Assembly: GCF_932526225.1 (NCBI RefSeq)
Contig: NC_064043.1
Location: forward strand, 7,495,501 to 7,555,500
Source of the DNA: Nematostella vectensis
Taxonomy: Eukaryota; Cnidaria; Anthozoa; Actiniaria; Edwardsiidae
Direction: 5' to 3'
Length of the DNA: 60,000 nucleotides
Shown piece after piece: positions 1 through 11,182 of the stretch; positions within the stretch are counted from its first letter, which is position 1, and each line of letters opens with the position of its first letter. The notes below the pieces were generated by a model. The model saw only the letters and a program-made list of their open reading frames with translations, had not been told where the DNA came from and did no database searches. Position numbers and translations under genes: made by a program.

Positions 1-684
1 GATCCTGTCTTGGATATTTGTCTAGTGAAACTAAAATGCTATTTTAGAATGCTATTTTAGAATGCTATTTTAGAATGCTATTACACTCTAAAAATCGCAG
101 AGACTTCAGTCCACTCAAGCATAGGGCTTAGATATGAATCCCTCTCTTTCTTGGTGCTAGACCTGGCAATTAACATGTAACCCAGGGAGTTTTGAGTGAC
201 CCTACAATACACGCAGCACGTTTAAGAAGAAGTTCCGCCATCCACTTCTTATCAGTTCCTTATTGTTGGCTTTGTGTTTGGGAATGACCTTCATTCGTAA
301 TGTGTATAAGGCAACACAAATGACCATCACCACATATATGTCGGCCCTTCTTTGAACAATTGCTCTGTGGTATTCGCACTTTACCAAATAGAAACGTTCT
401 TTGCGCTTACTACGCGCTCCGTGATACTAGGAGTGGATTACAGTTGCGTCGAACACGCCCTCTCCTACCTTTTATTATTTGGGGCAAAACCTATCAAAAA
501 GCAAAAGTGCTTTTTCTGCCTTTGCAACGTTTTTGTTAGATTTTCTCCTCTGTAGAGGGGGAGGGGGGAGGGGCAAAACAATGCGTACAATCGACTACAT
601 TAGCTAGAGATAAGGTGGATAATTAGATCCAAGAAAATATGGTTGGTGTCAAATCTAGAGAATGCTAGAATGCTACTGGGACCA
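1..684. other. Upstream intergenic stretch without a gene
   Basis: Non-coding, AT-rich. A 13-bp unit (AATGCTATTTTAG) is repeated about 3.6 times at 35-82. Short open frames on both strands have no recognisable motif and overlap one another. Nothing else supported. Confidence 0.5.
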
Positions 685-819
685 GACGCGTACCCAGGAT
701 TGGCTGAGGGGGGGGGGGGGGGGGGGGTGGGGAGTGCGCAGTCAGTCCGAAATGAACCAATTTTTGGCCGCCAAGGGGGGTGCGCGCGCACCCTGCGCAC
801 CCCCCTGTGTACGCGCCTG
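685..819. mobile_element. Short MITE-like repeat with G-tract, copy 1
   Basis: The left end reads ACGCGTACCCAGGATTGGC and the right end, reverse-complemented, reads GGCGCGTACACAGG, so the ends form an imperfect inverted repeat of about 13 bp. Inside is a long G run and a TTGGCCGCCAAGG segment followed by a GC-rich stretch of alternating GCGCGC and CACCC. A second copy lies at 15195-15344 with the same ends and the same GC-rich tail. Small non-autonomous DNA element is the best reading; superfamily not assigned. Confidence 0.6.
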
Positions 820-1377
820 GGGACCCAACTGGCCAAAATGAATGCAGAACTAGAAAGTAGTCGTAAAATGCCAGTAAGGAACCTTAGCTTAGATAGTTTA
901 AAGCCGGAAGACGGACGACAAAACCGGAAGTTCAAACGTCTACCTTTTTTTTCTCCATCCCAATGAAAGCCATCACACTCACTAATAAGAAACCTGATAT
1001 CGTTGCGATAGCAACGTCTTTGCTTAAAGTTCCCTTGTGATTTTACACTTTCATTTGGTCAATATACTTGGGTAATAGAAGATGAAGATTCTACAGTAAG
1101 TTGTAGGCAATCATATGTCTGTTATCATGAAAGTGTCAAAAAACTTTGTGAAGTCACAATGACGAGGCAACCCACGATTCCCGTCCTCAAAAAGTTCGGA
1201 ATAGGATTTCGCACCTCATTCTTTATAGAACAAGGACGACGCAAATAATGTTAGGAAATATTGAAGTTCTAAGAAAAAAGTTAAATTTTTGCTCAATTTA
1301 ATTTAAGAGTCTTTTTCAATAAGCAAGCGTGCGGGGATTTACCCTGCAAGTCACCACAACCAGTGGTACCACCCGCT

Positions 1378-1762
1378 TAAGGGCCGTTTACACTAACACG
1401 GATTCGTTTGGATCCGTATACTTTTCGATACGTATAGGCTTTTCGTCCACACTAACCCGCGCGCTAGATCCAGCTAATCCGGATACTTTTTGGCCCGTAG
1501 TGTGGACGGTGGAATGGCCGTATCAAAATGAAAACGATGGTGAAATGTCGCAGGCGCGTCTGCTGCTTTGAGCATGCGCATATCATAAAAATGAAGTCAC
1601 CCCGTACCTTTCAGCGTTTTCAAACGTTTGAATCCGTGTAGACGGCTGGATTCAGGCGAACACGCTGCGAAAACGATAGTGTGGACGCGAATCAAGTTAT
1701 GCGTTTTCGGCGAAACGAATCCGGATACTTTTGAATCCGTGTTAGTGTGGACGACCCCTTAG
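1378..1762. mobile_element. MITE with ~28-bp terminal inverted repeats
   Basis: The left end (TTAAGGGCCGTTTACACTAA onward) and the reverse complement of the right end (CTAAGGGGTCGTCCACACTA onward) match over about 28 bp including the core ACACTAACACGGATTC. Subterminal copies of the same core (CCGGATACTTTT, GTGTGGACG) occur inside. TTA/TAA at the borders would fit a 3-bp target duplication as in PIF/Harbinger elements, but that is inference. No transposase frame is present; the element is non-autonomous. Confidence 0.75.
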
Positions 1763-3728
1763 TTTACAGCAAATGTAATCCTTGGCATTTCTGTCGCGTG
1801 AGGTAACACACAGCGTACGGACGTTGTTCTAAACGTTGCTATTAAGAAGTGAATATTAATCAAAATGCTGAGTAGTCAAGACCTTGAGACAAAAGATGAT
1901 TCAGTAAATACTACTATTGCGTGGCGAATGACAGAAATATCAGAATATATAAAAAATAAAAATCTCTTTCCAGAATTTAATTTATCAATCATTTACCCCC
2001 AACTTACATTAAATGTTGATGTTCTATACCCTGAAGGCTTTTCAACATCCCTTAGTTTATAACATTTTTTTATTTAAATGGTAATAATCTGAAATGTATT
2101 TTTCTACGGTTTCTGGAATTTTCTGACTTTGCTTCTCTTTTTTACGTTGTGTGAGCTGAGATGAATTAAGTCCGGTGTCAAATGGACCAAGTACGTCGAC
2201 GGGCTGTACATTTTTAAAAGAACAACGAGAACTATGCTATTTATTATATACCGAGTTGTTTTAATTCCTTCACTTCCATCAAATTTATATTGGCCCGCGA
2301 TAATAAAACGAATACGCTAACAATAATATATTACGGAAAAGGAATCGGGTTAATTAAGTTTTTCATTAAGACTCTTAGAGATAAGACTGTAAATGATCCA
2401 GTCGTCATATGATCGTGGTGAAAATTCATTGTTAGACGGGGTAATCTTAAGCTCAGTGGTATAAGGATCGTCAAACCTTTCTGTGTTCACTGGGAGTAAT
2501 GCGACAGGGAGAAAGAGGGCATAAGTCACATCAGGGGGCGGGAATCGTCATATAAATAAAGGGACGGAAGTAATAAATAGCCAATGGCATGTGGGATATC
2601 GCGAGCATCAGACAGAAGTAGCTCAACAGAGGTTGATAAAAATGTTGGTTTCTGTATAGTAAACGCGGACTTGTATAGATTGCAGGTAGAAAACAGGGTC
2701 GTGGTGATGGTAGAGTTTACATCGAGGTACAGAATGACAATGTAATTTGGCTGTTAAAGAGGAAAACATCACTGATAGCAAGGTAAGGAGAACAGGAACA
2801 AACAAAACGTTTCCAAAACTAGGGCCAAAATTTTCTTGACGCTATTGGTATTGATGTAGGCCTTAAGACAAGGTTCATCAAGTAATGGAAAAAGTTATTG
2901 TCAAACGTACAAGTACAATAATAACGATAACCTACGGTATACTTACAAACGGTTCCCATTATCGAAAAGTTAAAAGCTGTTAGGACGAAGGTTTGAATTT
3001 TAAAGGTTTGAATAGCTCAAGGGACACCTTAAAACGCCCACAAAACCGACGTAGTTAAACGAAGAACTTATCGAATCTTGTCATAAAGTAAGCGAGCCCA
3101 TCTCGCTAAGCGACAAGTCCTAATTATTTATCGGTAGACTACAGGTTATGTTCCCTGCATTTTAGAGAACGTTTGTATTGCGTGCGAATCGGCTTGTCAC
3201 AGCAGGTAAAACATTGGCTGTTTAAATTTTAAACATTTTTTTAACAATCGATAGACTCCTTGTTATTTTGCGTATTGTTGTAATAATGAACGTTCGATTG
3301 TCGTCGTTGAATAGAAATACTTTCAGGTGATTAACGTTAACATTTTGCGATGATATCAATTGTACCGGATCTAATTGTGTGTCGGCAAACTCTATGTTTA
3401 GTTCATATAAAGAAGGCAAAGTGTTAGAAATCATACCACAGAGAATAACATAAACTTGGACACAAGACTCGTAAGGCCTTGCGAAGCTGGAACATTTTAT
3501 CATTCAACGGTATTCAAATAGTGAATTATTGCTTTTTTATCAATTATTTATAATTGCTTGTAATTATCATTAAGAAAATGCGACATAAAACTCAAGCTGG
3601 GTAATATCTTGAAACTCACCGCATCACAGGGCTAATCCATTCCCGCGTTACGAGCTAATATCTAGTTGCAAGTAGTATAAAGGGTGCTGTTAGAACTGAT
3701 TTTGATGCGCTTTGCAGGACGAAGCAAG
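1763..3728. other. 5' flank of receptor gene 1, no gene seen
   Basis: AT-rich with only short uninformative frames. Immediately before the start codon of gene 1 there is a TATAAAGG at 3676-3683 and an acceptor-like TTTGCAG ending at 3717, 11 nt before the ATG, so either a proximal promoter or a 5'UTR intron end could be here. Confidence 0.4.
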
Positions 3729-6700
3729 ATGTTTTGGTGTTTAGCATGGATGGGAATGGCGCTGTTAACTTTAGAAGGCGTATCAGGTAAGTTGAACCGT
3801 TCTTTTTCGATAACCTGTGATAGACCACTGTTTCATTCCCACTTATAGATTTGTCTCGGACTGGAATATAAAAGGTATCATATTTGAACCGTTCGCTGCT
3901 CAAGAGGGAAACGTACACCGATAAAATCGATAACGGAAAAATAGATAGAACAATATGGGGATGAAAATGAACAATCTGCGAAAAAAATGGATTTGATAGA
4001 ATCATATAGAGGATATGAGGCAACAAAAAGAATTCTAGAAATTAGGCAAAGCAAAAGACTGGCAAAATTCTATGTGATCATTAAAACTAAATCTACCTAA
4101 GAAATTATGACTATCATACAATACAAAATCGATTTATGTTTGAACCCTAGCGAGACCACAAAATTTGTCTGTCGCGACAATAGAAACCACCACTTACAAA
4201 ACAAACTAACCTAAACAACCATAAAAAATAAAAGCACACAAAAACGTTTGTAACAAAGATGGAGCATTTTGTTTAATGAGCTCTAATGATATTGGCGCAG
4301 TGTTGTTGAGAGAACAGTTGATCTCTAAGCACACCTAGGTGGAAAAATAATGAAAGTCCCATCAATAGGCGCATTAAACCTCTTAGCGCTGTCTTCTTGT
4401 GCCGAGTATACGGAGAAAGGACATCACTATCGCTGACAGATTTCACACTATTTGACGTTGACAATTGACAAGACGAAACTAATGGTACTTTTCTGAAGTT
4501 ATCAGACTTCCTATCTAAGCCAGATCTAGCCAAGCTTTAATCGTGTTTTTGATCGTTTATGCTTTTATTTTTTTTTTCACAGACATGAGTATTGTAACAA
4601 CATGGTTATTTAGCCTTCATGCATTAACGATACAATACATTAGACTTGCTGTTTATTTGGTTTTGGTAAAAAGACAAATTGGAAGCTTCTAGATAGGTGT
4701 TTCAACATTATGTTAAAAATACTATAATATCAAGGCATATAATGTTGTGATGTGAGGAATAATACCACAATCTGACAAACCGCAGGAAACCGCATGATCC
4801 CATAACATAAGCGTTTTATTTTGCTAAAATCTTGAGTTTCTGTAAATAGCTCTGACATCTAAAAAAAACGAAAAGGACTAAAAACATCTGCTTTCAGATT
4901 AATTAACGAGAAAATAATCACAATGAATTCTTACTGTACCCACTTCAACTAATTGAATATCATTTAATTTTCTCCAATGGAAACCTGAGCGATGAACAAT
5001 AAAACTTATCTGCTTTGACTTAATATATTTGAATGCGATTAGTTCCAAAAAAAACAGCCCCCAAAAAATAGATCATAAATGAATTTCTCAAGAAGGAAAC
5101 GAAAATAATGTTTCTTTTCTGATTTTCAGCCTGGAGGGCGTAATCACATTACATAGCATATCTTACAAACCTATTAGTCATCTTTCCTATTATTATCTAC
5201 TATTATATAGGTTAATTTTATAACCTGAAGAAGGCTTTATAACCTGAATAAGGCAGGTATTGCCTGCCGGAATCTCGTTCTAAAAACATAAATCTGCGTT
5301 GTTATCGAATTTTTCTTTTAAAGGTTTTATTAATTAATCAACTGTCGAGGCAGACCACAAGGTCCGACGCACACCAGCAGATAGAGGCTGTCCGGTGTTT
5401 TTTTCCTACGTTTTTGTAAAATCTATTCCCGTTGTATTAATCGAAGTGACGTGTGTCTAGGTTCGCAATCGAGCGCCAAAAAACATGACAGCCCTCAGCA
5501 ACGACTCATATCAGATTTATTCAAGAACTACGACAGAGACGCGAAACCGATGGTTAGAGGAAACAGCAGTTCTGTTATGGTAACCTTTGCAGCCAAGCTG
5601 ATCAGGATCATCGCAGTGGTACGTGTAATCTAACTTCCGTAACGCAACGATCAAACCCTGTCACGTGACAACCAGGGGGCGTGACATTCAGCTCCAGTCA
5701 CGTGACATCGAATGACCTTTACGTTGCCATCAGCTCCAGTCATCAGCAATTTTATTTGGCTGTTATAGATATAGTCATTTTATTTTAATTCACGCATTTG
5801 CTGTACTTTTTTGCCCACAGAAAGAAAGAGAGAACACGTTTAGAACACAGTGGTGGATGCAGCAGGTAAACGCAGAGTTTTTAAAGCAAAACTTTTTTAC
5901 TGCTAAGGGTGTAAACAGTTAGTCTCTCATCAAAGTTCTCTGCGCAATTTGTGAAAAGTCTTACCACCGTACTTAGCTGTGTAAAATGTATTAAATCTAT
6001 CCCCCTTGACATTACAACATTAGCTTTAGTATCCGCTTAACATTCTTTTCGTAAAATTGCATTATATTATCCTAAAAGGGGGGGAGGGGTGAATAGGGGT
6101 ATGTAAATCCGCCGATCCGCAACATTTTCGGGCCCAAATCCATGGATCCGCAGATATTTTTAGATCCGCATGGTTTGACAGATAAACAATAGCATCGATT
6201 GAAATTCATTTAAAATCCGAAATTCGACCGTCAAAGCAGTCAAAATCCGAAATCCGTGCCGAAATTGTCAACAGATCCGTGGATCCGCCGTATTTCCAAA
6301 ATCCGTCAATCCGCTGAAAAAATCATCAAAATCCGTAATCCGTAAACATTTCGGGGCTGAATCCGCCGATCCGCGAACCTATTCACGAACCTATTCACAC
6401 AAATGTCGTCAAGATCACAGTGAAGGTGGATCATTTATTCAGGGTCTGGATGGGTTTGTCGGAAAACTAGTAGTCGGTAAGAAGTATCGGTCTCTAAGCT
6501 AGTTGAATCTAAGCTAGTATTCGCTCTTGGACCAGATTTAATGGATAAGTAATTAATAACTTATTGATAATAATATAATTATGGATTAATAATTGACTGA
6601 AAAAATGATGCAACAGGAAAAACAAAGTGAAGATTTTCAAATGGCCGAATTTAAGTAGATTGACGATGTTAGTAAAAAGTAAAAATACCGGAAAAAATAA

Positions 6701-9700
6701 AATGTCGGTAGTCAGCAAATATTGTTTTTGTCGCTAGTTAATAGATTTTTCATGTTTTGTCGGTAGTCAGTTACTTTTAAACAATCCGTTTGTCGCTAGT
6801 CGGTTAACCCCATCCAGACCCTGTTTATTCCCTTGGGTTCTCTTTTTTCGTTCGGCTATTTCACTATTTGTAATAATATGCTCACCTAAATCGTGAGTAT
6901 ACTCGGCTGAAGGTCATATACCGGGGTGAAGATCATCGAAATTATGTTCTATGTGGGAAGGATATCTGCTTCGAATTTTTCGTTGCCACGTAATCAGTTC
7001 GTTTCCTGTCTTAGAGATGGACAAATCCCGACTTGTCGTGGAATGCTAGCGAGTACGGTGGCGTGAGTCAGATTTACGTCAGTCCCAAACGCCCATGGAC
7101 TCCTGACATCTTACTCTACAACAGGTGAGATGTCTGCTTGAATGTAAATGAAACTGTTGCGGGAGAGTAGCACAGTGAATGTCCCTTAATAACTCCTTAA
7201 CATTTTACATTAATTAGACCAACTTTTAGAGGCTCTTATAATGACCCTCATGTTCAGAAAAAAATACACTGGAGGAGGGCTCTGAATTTTAAGGTGTTCC
7301 GAGTCACATCCCCCTTAGGGTATTTAATGAACATTCCCTAAAAGGACGAATTTGATCATTCAAACATGAAATTTTGCTCTTTGATGATTATTGGAAATAT
7401 ATATCTACAAATAATGCATGTGTAAAGTCAAAAATGTCCATTAATAATATTGTATTAAAGCATGGATTAAAGGTGGTTCTGGCAAAAAACTCACTGTTAA
7501 CCAAATAAAACGCTTTCTTGTAAAACTCTTTAAGCTCACTGAAACAGCTACTTCTTCGCTGTTGCATGTCACAAAGCCCTAACAAGTGCTAAATTAAAAA
7601 CCATCACGGACATAAACGATCATACAAACGAAATATTATAGACTAATAGGAAAATAGTCTCGTCAGTGATTCTTGATAAAAAAACCGTTATTTCAGGGTA
7701 ATGTGTTAAAGATGTCAAGAGGGAATGAGTTTTATGTGTACAAAATGAGGATGGCGAGAGAGGCTTTGTTGATGAAGAGAAGCAGGGGTTTGGGGGGCAA
7801 TTGTACTCTCAAGAATCACGTCTTACAAGTTAGAATATAGCCTTTAAACGGGAAAACTTAATGAAGGTATTGCTTTAGAAACTCAAATTGGATTCTGAAT
7901 TGGAGTCAAACAAAATCGGCAAATACCTTAGGCCCCCAATCCCTTGTAAACCAATTTCAACCGTCACTTAATTTGCTCGCTCTCCTGTGACATGCAACTC
8001 TTGCCTGCCAGATTAGCGACAAGGCTTTGCTCCTGCTCTCCTGACATGCAACTCTTGCCTGCCAGATTAGCGACAAGGCTTTGCTCCTCATAACCCGCTA
8101 ACACTTCCATCTGACTCGCCAGTAACGACGCGCACCGTTCATTGCCTTATACAGCGTTCGTTTCGTTGATAGCGCGGAGGAGGACGATCGCCTTGGTGGT
8201 GGAACAGAGAAGTACAAAACACAGATAGAGATCCGTTCTAACGGGTACAACTCCTGGCTTTCTCCTGCGATGTTTAAGAGCACGTGTGATGTTAACACTA
8301 GGTAAAAACCCCTCATTTAAATAAACCTAAATAGGAGGGTCGTGAGCTTCTCGAGGGTAATATAGTATTCAACAACCCCTTATCCAAATCACCCTGGATG
8401 GGCGTTATTGGCATTCCGAGGGTCAAAGTTTCCAAACTAAAAAGGCCACGCCGTGTTGATTGTTTTTTTAAAGGACATAAGGAGTAGCTGGGCTAAGTTA
8501 ATTGTCTCAAACGATAATAAGCACAAATCTTACAAGTGTCCTCGCTACCTTAGGTATTTCCCATTTGACGACCAGCACTGTACGTTGGAGTTCGGCTCCT
8601 GGGCTTTTGATGCCTCTCAGCTTGACCTCCAGATCGACGATGGCGAGACGGGCTCGCAGAAATTCGAGAAGAACACAGAATGGCTGTTAATCAAGTTTGA
8701 AGCAAAACGGAAGTCGGTAGGTAAACTCAAAGCCATGCGGAATTGGGTTGAGTTGAAAAAAAAACAACCTACGGCCAGACAATCCACAATAACCAACATA
8801 TTTGTTCACAAGGCGCGCGAGTATTCATTCGGGAACTGAAGGCGGGGAACCGCGCACGCAAGACAAATAAATTTGCATTGTTGTTTACCTTCGCGAGTTG
8901 TTTGAAACAGCCTCATCACGTTTAAAACTCCATAATATACAGTATATTAGCTAAGTAGAGATGGACCCGCAAAAGTCAATCATCCCATTGCGCGTCTTCG
9001 CCAATTCTTTTCAATACCTAGGACCATACTTCTTTTTGTCTCTGGTCAAGCCATGTTTCTCTCGTCTCTAGGTCAAGTACACGTGTTGCCCCTACCCCTT
9101 TCCCAGTGTGGTTCTCCATGTCCATATAAGGCGCCGTTACTACTATTACCTGGTCAATCTGGTAGTGCCATGCTCGCTAATTGGAGTGATGGTGCTGTTG
9201 ATCTTTGTGCTCCCGCCCGAGAGTGGAGAGAGGATAGGTCTGGGTATCACTGTGCTCATGGCAATGGCGATCTTCCAAGAACTGACTTCCGAGAAATTAC
9301 CAGTGGAGTCTGATCACACGCCGTTATTGGGTAAGTATTTAAGATCATGATTGAGTCAGAGCAGCTACTGTCATTGTCAGGGGTGGTTCATACAGATGTA
9401 TAAGGTGAGGAAAACATAAACCTCTCGTGGAGCTTCAGGGGCAGTTGAATGTGGGAGAGGGTCACACCTTGATTTTGGATTGGAAGAGGGTTGTTTGGGG
9501 CGGCTCTTGATAGTTTTCTGGCTAGAAAAAGCAACAGCCATGATTGATTCTGAGCATTCATTGTGATTATCAGTGGTACATCTAGCAAAACAATAATATA
9601 GGGGTTACACCACTTGTTTGTCTTCGTTTGAAAAGAATGTCCGATATCTTGTTTCTTTTCTCTTTCAGCACAATACTACTCCGGTGCAATCGCCGAGATT

Positions 9701-10258
9701 GGCCTCGCCCTTTTCGCGACATCAATTATCATAAACTGCCATTACAGGAAAACAAGAATGCCCTTTTGGATACAAAAGATAGTATTCAACATTTTAGGAC
9801 CAATAGCGCGTATAAGGCACCAGCCTAAATCCGCTCAAACCGACGATTCACTCTTGGGGAAGGGCGCAAACTACGAGGAAAACTCCAAAGACGGCGTCGC
9901 GTTTATCAAGGGGAACTGTGAATTGAAGGCGCTGAGCTTACTCAGGAATGATTCCAACGTGTCTAACGAAGTGCCCAACTCAGGGGAGTGTCAGGTCTGT
10001 AAACATTTAAGCAATTTAAGAGAGACTCAGGTGTTGGATGATAAAGAAGATGGAGGTCACACCGGGTTTCATTACGGCGACGACGACGAGAACGATGGAC
10101 AGCACATTTACGGCAAAGACTGGCAAATGGCAGCCAAGATTCTGGACCGATGTACCCTCATTGTTGCTGTCATTGTCAGTGTGTGTACCTTCGGCGCAAT
10201 TTTCCTGCAAGCTCCGAGGATCCAGGCGATGTTTTTGGGGGAGGGTATCGAGAGCTGA
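3729..10258 (+). CDS. Nicotinic acetylcholine receptor-like subunit, alpha type (gene 1)
   Basis: Subunit of a pentameric Cys-loop ligand-gated cation channel at the plasma membrane. Coding exons: 3729-3786, 5461-5618, 5821-5865, 7015-7124, 8155-8301, 8554-8716, 9072-9330, 9669-10258; all have GT..AG borders and join in frame to 509 aa. Residues 1-20 form a signal peptide. The ligand-binding domain has WNAS (possible N-glycosylation), loop A WTPDILLYN, the Cys-loop C168..C182 (13 residues between, with YFPFD), loop B GSWAFD, and the vicinal pair C232-C233 in YTCC, the mark of alpha subunits. M1 is about 251-274, M2 282-300, M3 317-337, M4 475-493. E280 precedes M2, predicting cation selectivity. 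The M3-M4 loop is about 135 residues with an acidic run. The Tyr usually found five residues after the Cys pair is Phe. An extra intron splits the Cys-loop, unlike genes 2 and 3. Ligand is inferred from family; acetylcholine is not proven. Confidence 0.93.
3787..5460 (+). other. Intron 1 of gene 1
   Basis: Donor GTAAGT, acceptor TGTCTAG, phase 1. AT-rich. Around 5220-5300 two adjacent TATAACCTGAAGAAGGC/TATAACCTGAATAAGGC segments followed by AGGTATTGCCTGCCGGAATC resemble the small hairpin tails seen with some retroelements; no coding remnant accompanies them. Confidence 0.55.
6089..6398 (+). repeat. Dispersed repeat rich in GGATCCGC motifs, copy 1
   Basis: About 300 bp in intron 3 of gene 1, made of many variants of ATCCGCCGATCCGC/AATCCG. 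It begins GTGAATAGGGG and ends CCTATTCAC (repeated twice), so its ends are inverted. A copy in the opposite orientation lies at 24037-24320 and matches along nearly its whole length. Non-autonomous mobile element is likely. Confidence 0.75.
6399..7014 (+). other. Rest of intron 3 of gene 1
   Basis: AT-rich intronic sequence between the GGATCCGC repeat and the 110-nt exon. A short direct repeat TGTCGGTAGTCAG/TGTCGCTAGTCGG recurs at about 6452-6800. No gene or RNA recognised. Confidence 0.4.
7125..8154 (+). other. Intron 4 of gene 1
   Basis: Phase 2 intron with donor GTGAGA. AT-rich except near its end, where a 54-56 bp tandem duplication lies. No coding signal on either strand that stands out. 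Confidence 0.45.
7979..8088. repeat. Direct tandem duplication, ~55 bp x 2
   Basis: Two adjacent copies of a segment running from GCTCTCCTG, through ACATGCAACTCTTGCCTGCC, to TTTGCTCCT (7979-8034 and 8035-8088), differing by a 2-nt indel. It ends about 66 nt before the next exon, near the expected branch-point/polypyrimidine area. Confidence 0.85.
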
Positions 10259-10745
10259 AGATAGTTGTTGATAGTTGATTGTGGTAGAAAAGGTGCTTTT
10301 GGAGTCGCATCGAAGTGACAGAGATGATACCTGAATGCGCCGTGAATATACTCGCTTTTTAGCAAAAGATCAGATTCGAGAACTTGATGTCTTTACCAAA
10401 CGAGGAGGGATAGTGTGATCTTGCGATGTTTAACTTATCTCTTGTCTTTGTGGTCTAGCAAGTGCCGTATCAGAAAAAAAGTTCAGAATCAAAACGGTTA
10501 GGGTAAAGAACTGCAGGTGTGATGCTTGCATAAGCTCAATATAACAATGTAGGCAGAACTGTTGAGACTCGCTCAAAAGATCGTTTCCATATAATCGAGG
10601 CAGTCTTCTGGAACGCTTTATACGACAGTCGGAATGTTATCATATGGAGACAGTCTTTATTGCAATGAAAAATGAAACACAAAGCATTCATAACTAGGAA
10701 GTGGCAGAAGTGGTCAATGTTTACATATAGCAGACATAGTACATA
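10259..10745 (+). other. 3' flank / probable 3'UTR of gene 1
   Basis: Begins directly after the TGA. No AATAAA is seen in this stretch; the first clear AATAAA downstream is at 12051-12056, which would need a long 3'UTR running through the MITE, so the poly(A) site is unresolved. Confidence 0.35.
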
Positions 10746-11182
10746 TTAAACACGAGGTTCCTCTATAAAAGGGAAAGCTCCTCCCAGCCCTGGGCTCAAG
10801 AACAATCAGTTATCAATCAGCAGTCAATGAGTCAACATGTCAGGACAATTATTCTGAGCGCTAAATTCAAATTTCATATTCTATACCTTGTCCACCTAAA
10901 ATGTTTCTATTTATAGTAAAAGAATGCTGTACCAAGCTGTGTGCGCTCTGAAATACGAGCATTTTAACACATCGCGAGAATAATTTATGCTCACGCGTTA
11001 GATTATGGATAGCGCAAAATTTAACATTTTGCACCGAAAACAAGAGTGGACAGCAGTTAACTAAGTTATCATTCTCTTAAAATAACTGTCTTGTTACCTG
11101 TGCAGTGTTCTAATTATAATTGCAAAGTCGAGCCCGGGGGCAGGAGGAGCTTTCCATTTTATAGCGAAACCCTCGTGTTTAA
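10746..11182. mobile_element. TTAA-flanked MITE, copy 1
   Basis: TTAA on both sides (10746-10749, 11179-11182). The ends form imperfect ~36-bp terminal inverted repeats: left ACACGAGGTTCCTCTATAAA, right (reverse complement) ACACGAGGGTTTCGCTATAA, both continuing to GGAAAGCTCCTCC. No coding capacity. A second copy with the same ends lies at 59245-59731 in gene 3. The TTAA duplication is typical of piggyBac-like mobilisation, but the TIR sequence is not the usual piggyBac one, so the superfamily is open. Confidence 0.85.

Noticed and set aside
600-966. Overlapping frames of about 110 aa on both strands
   Set aside because: They run through the G-tract MITE and have no motif.
8537-8553. Acceptor at 8536 giving Cys-Pro-Arg before YFPFD in gene 1
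   Set aside because: Tempting as it forms a Cys-loop by itself, but the phase does not fit the preceding exon, which already supplies the first cysteine; the acceptor at 8553 restores both frame and spacing.
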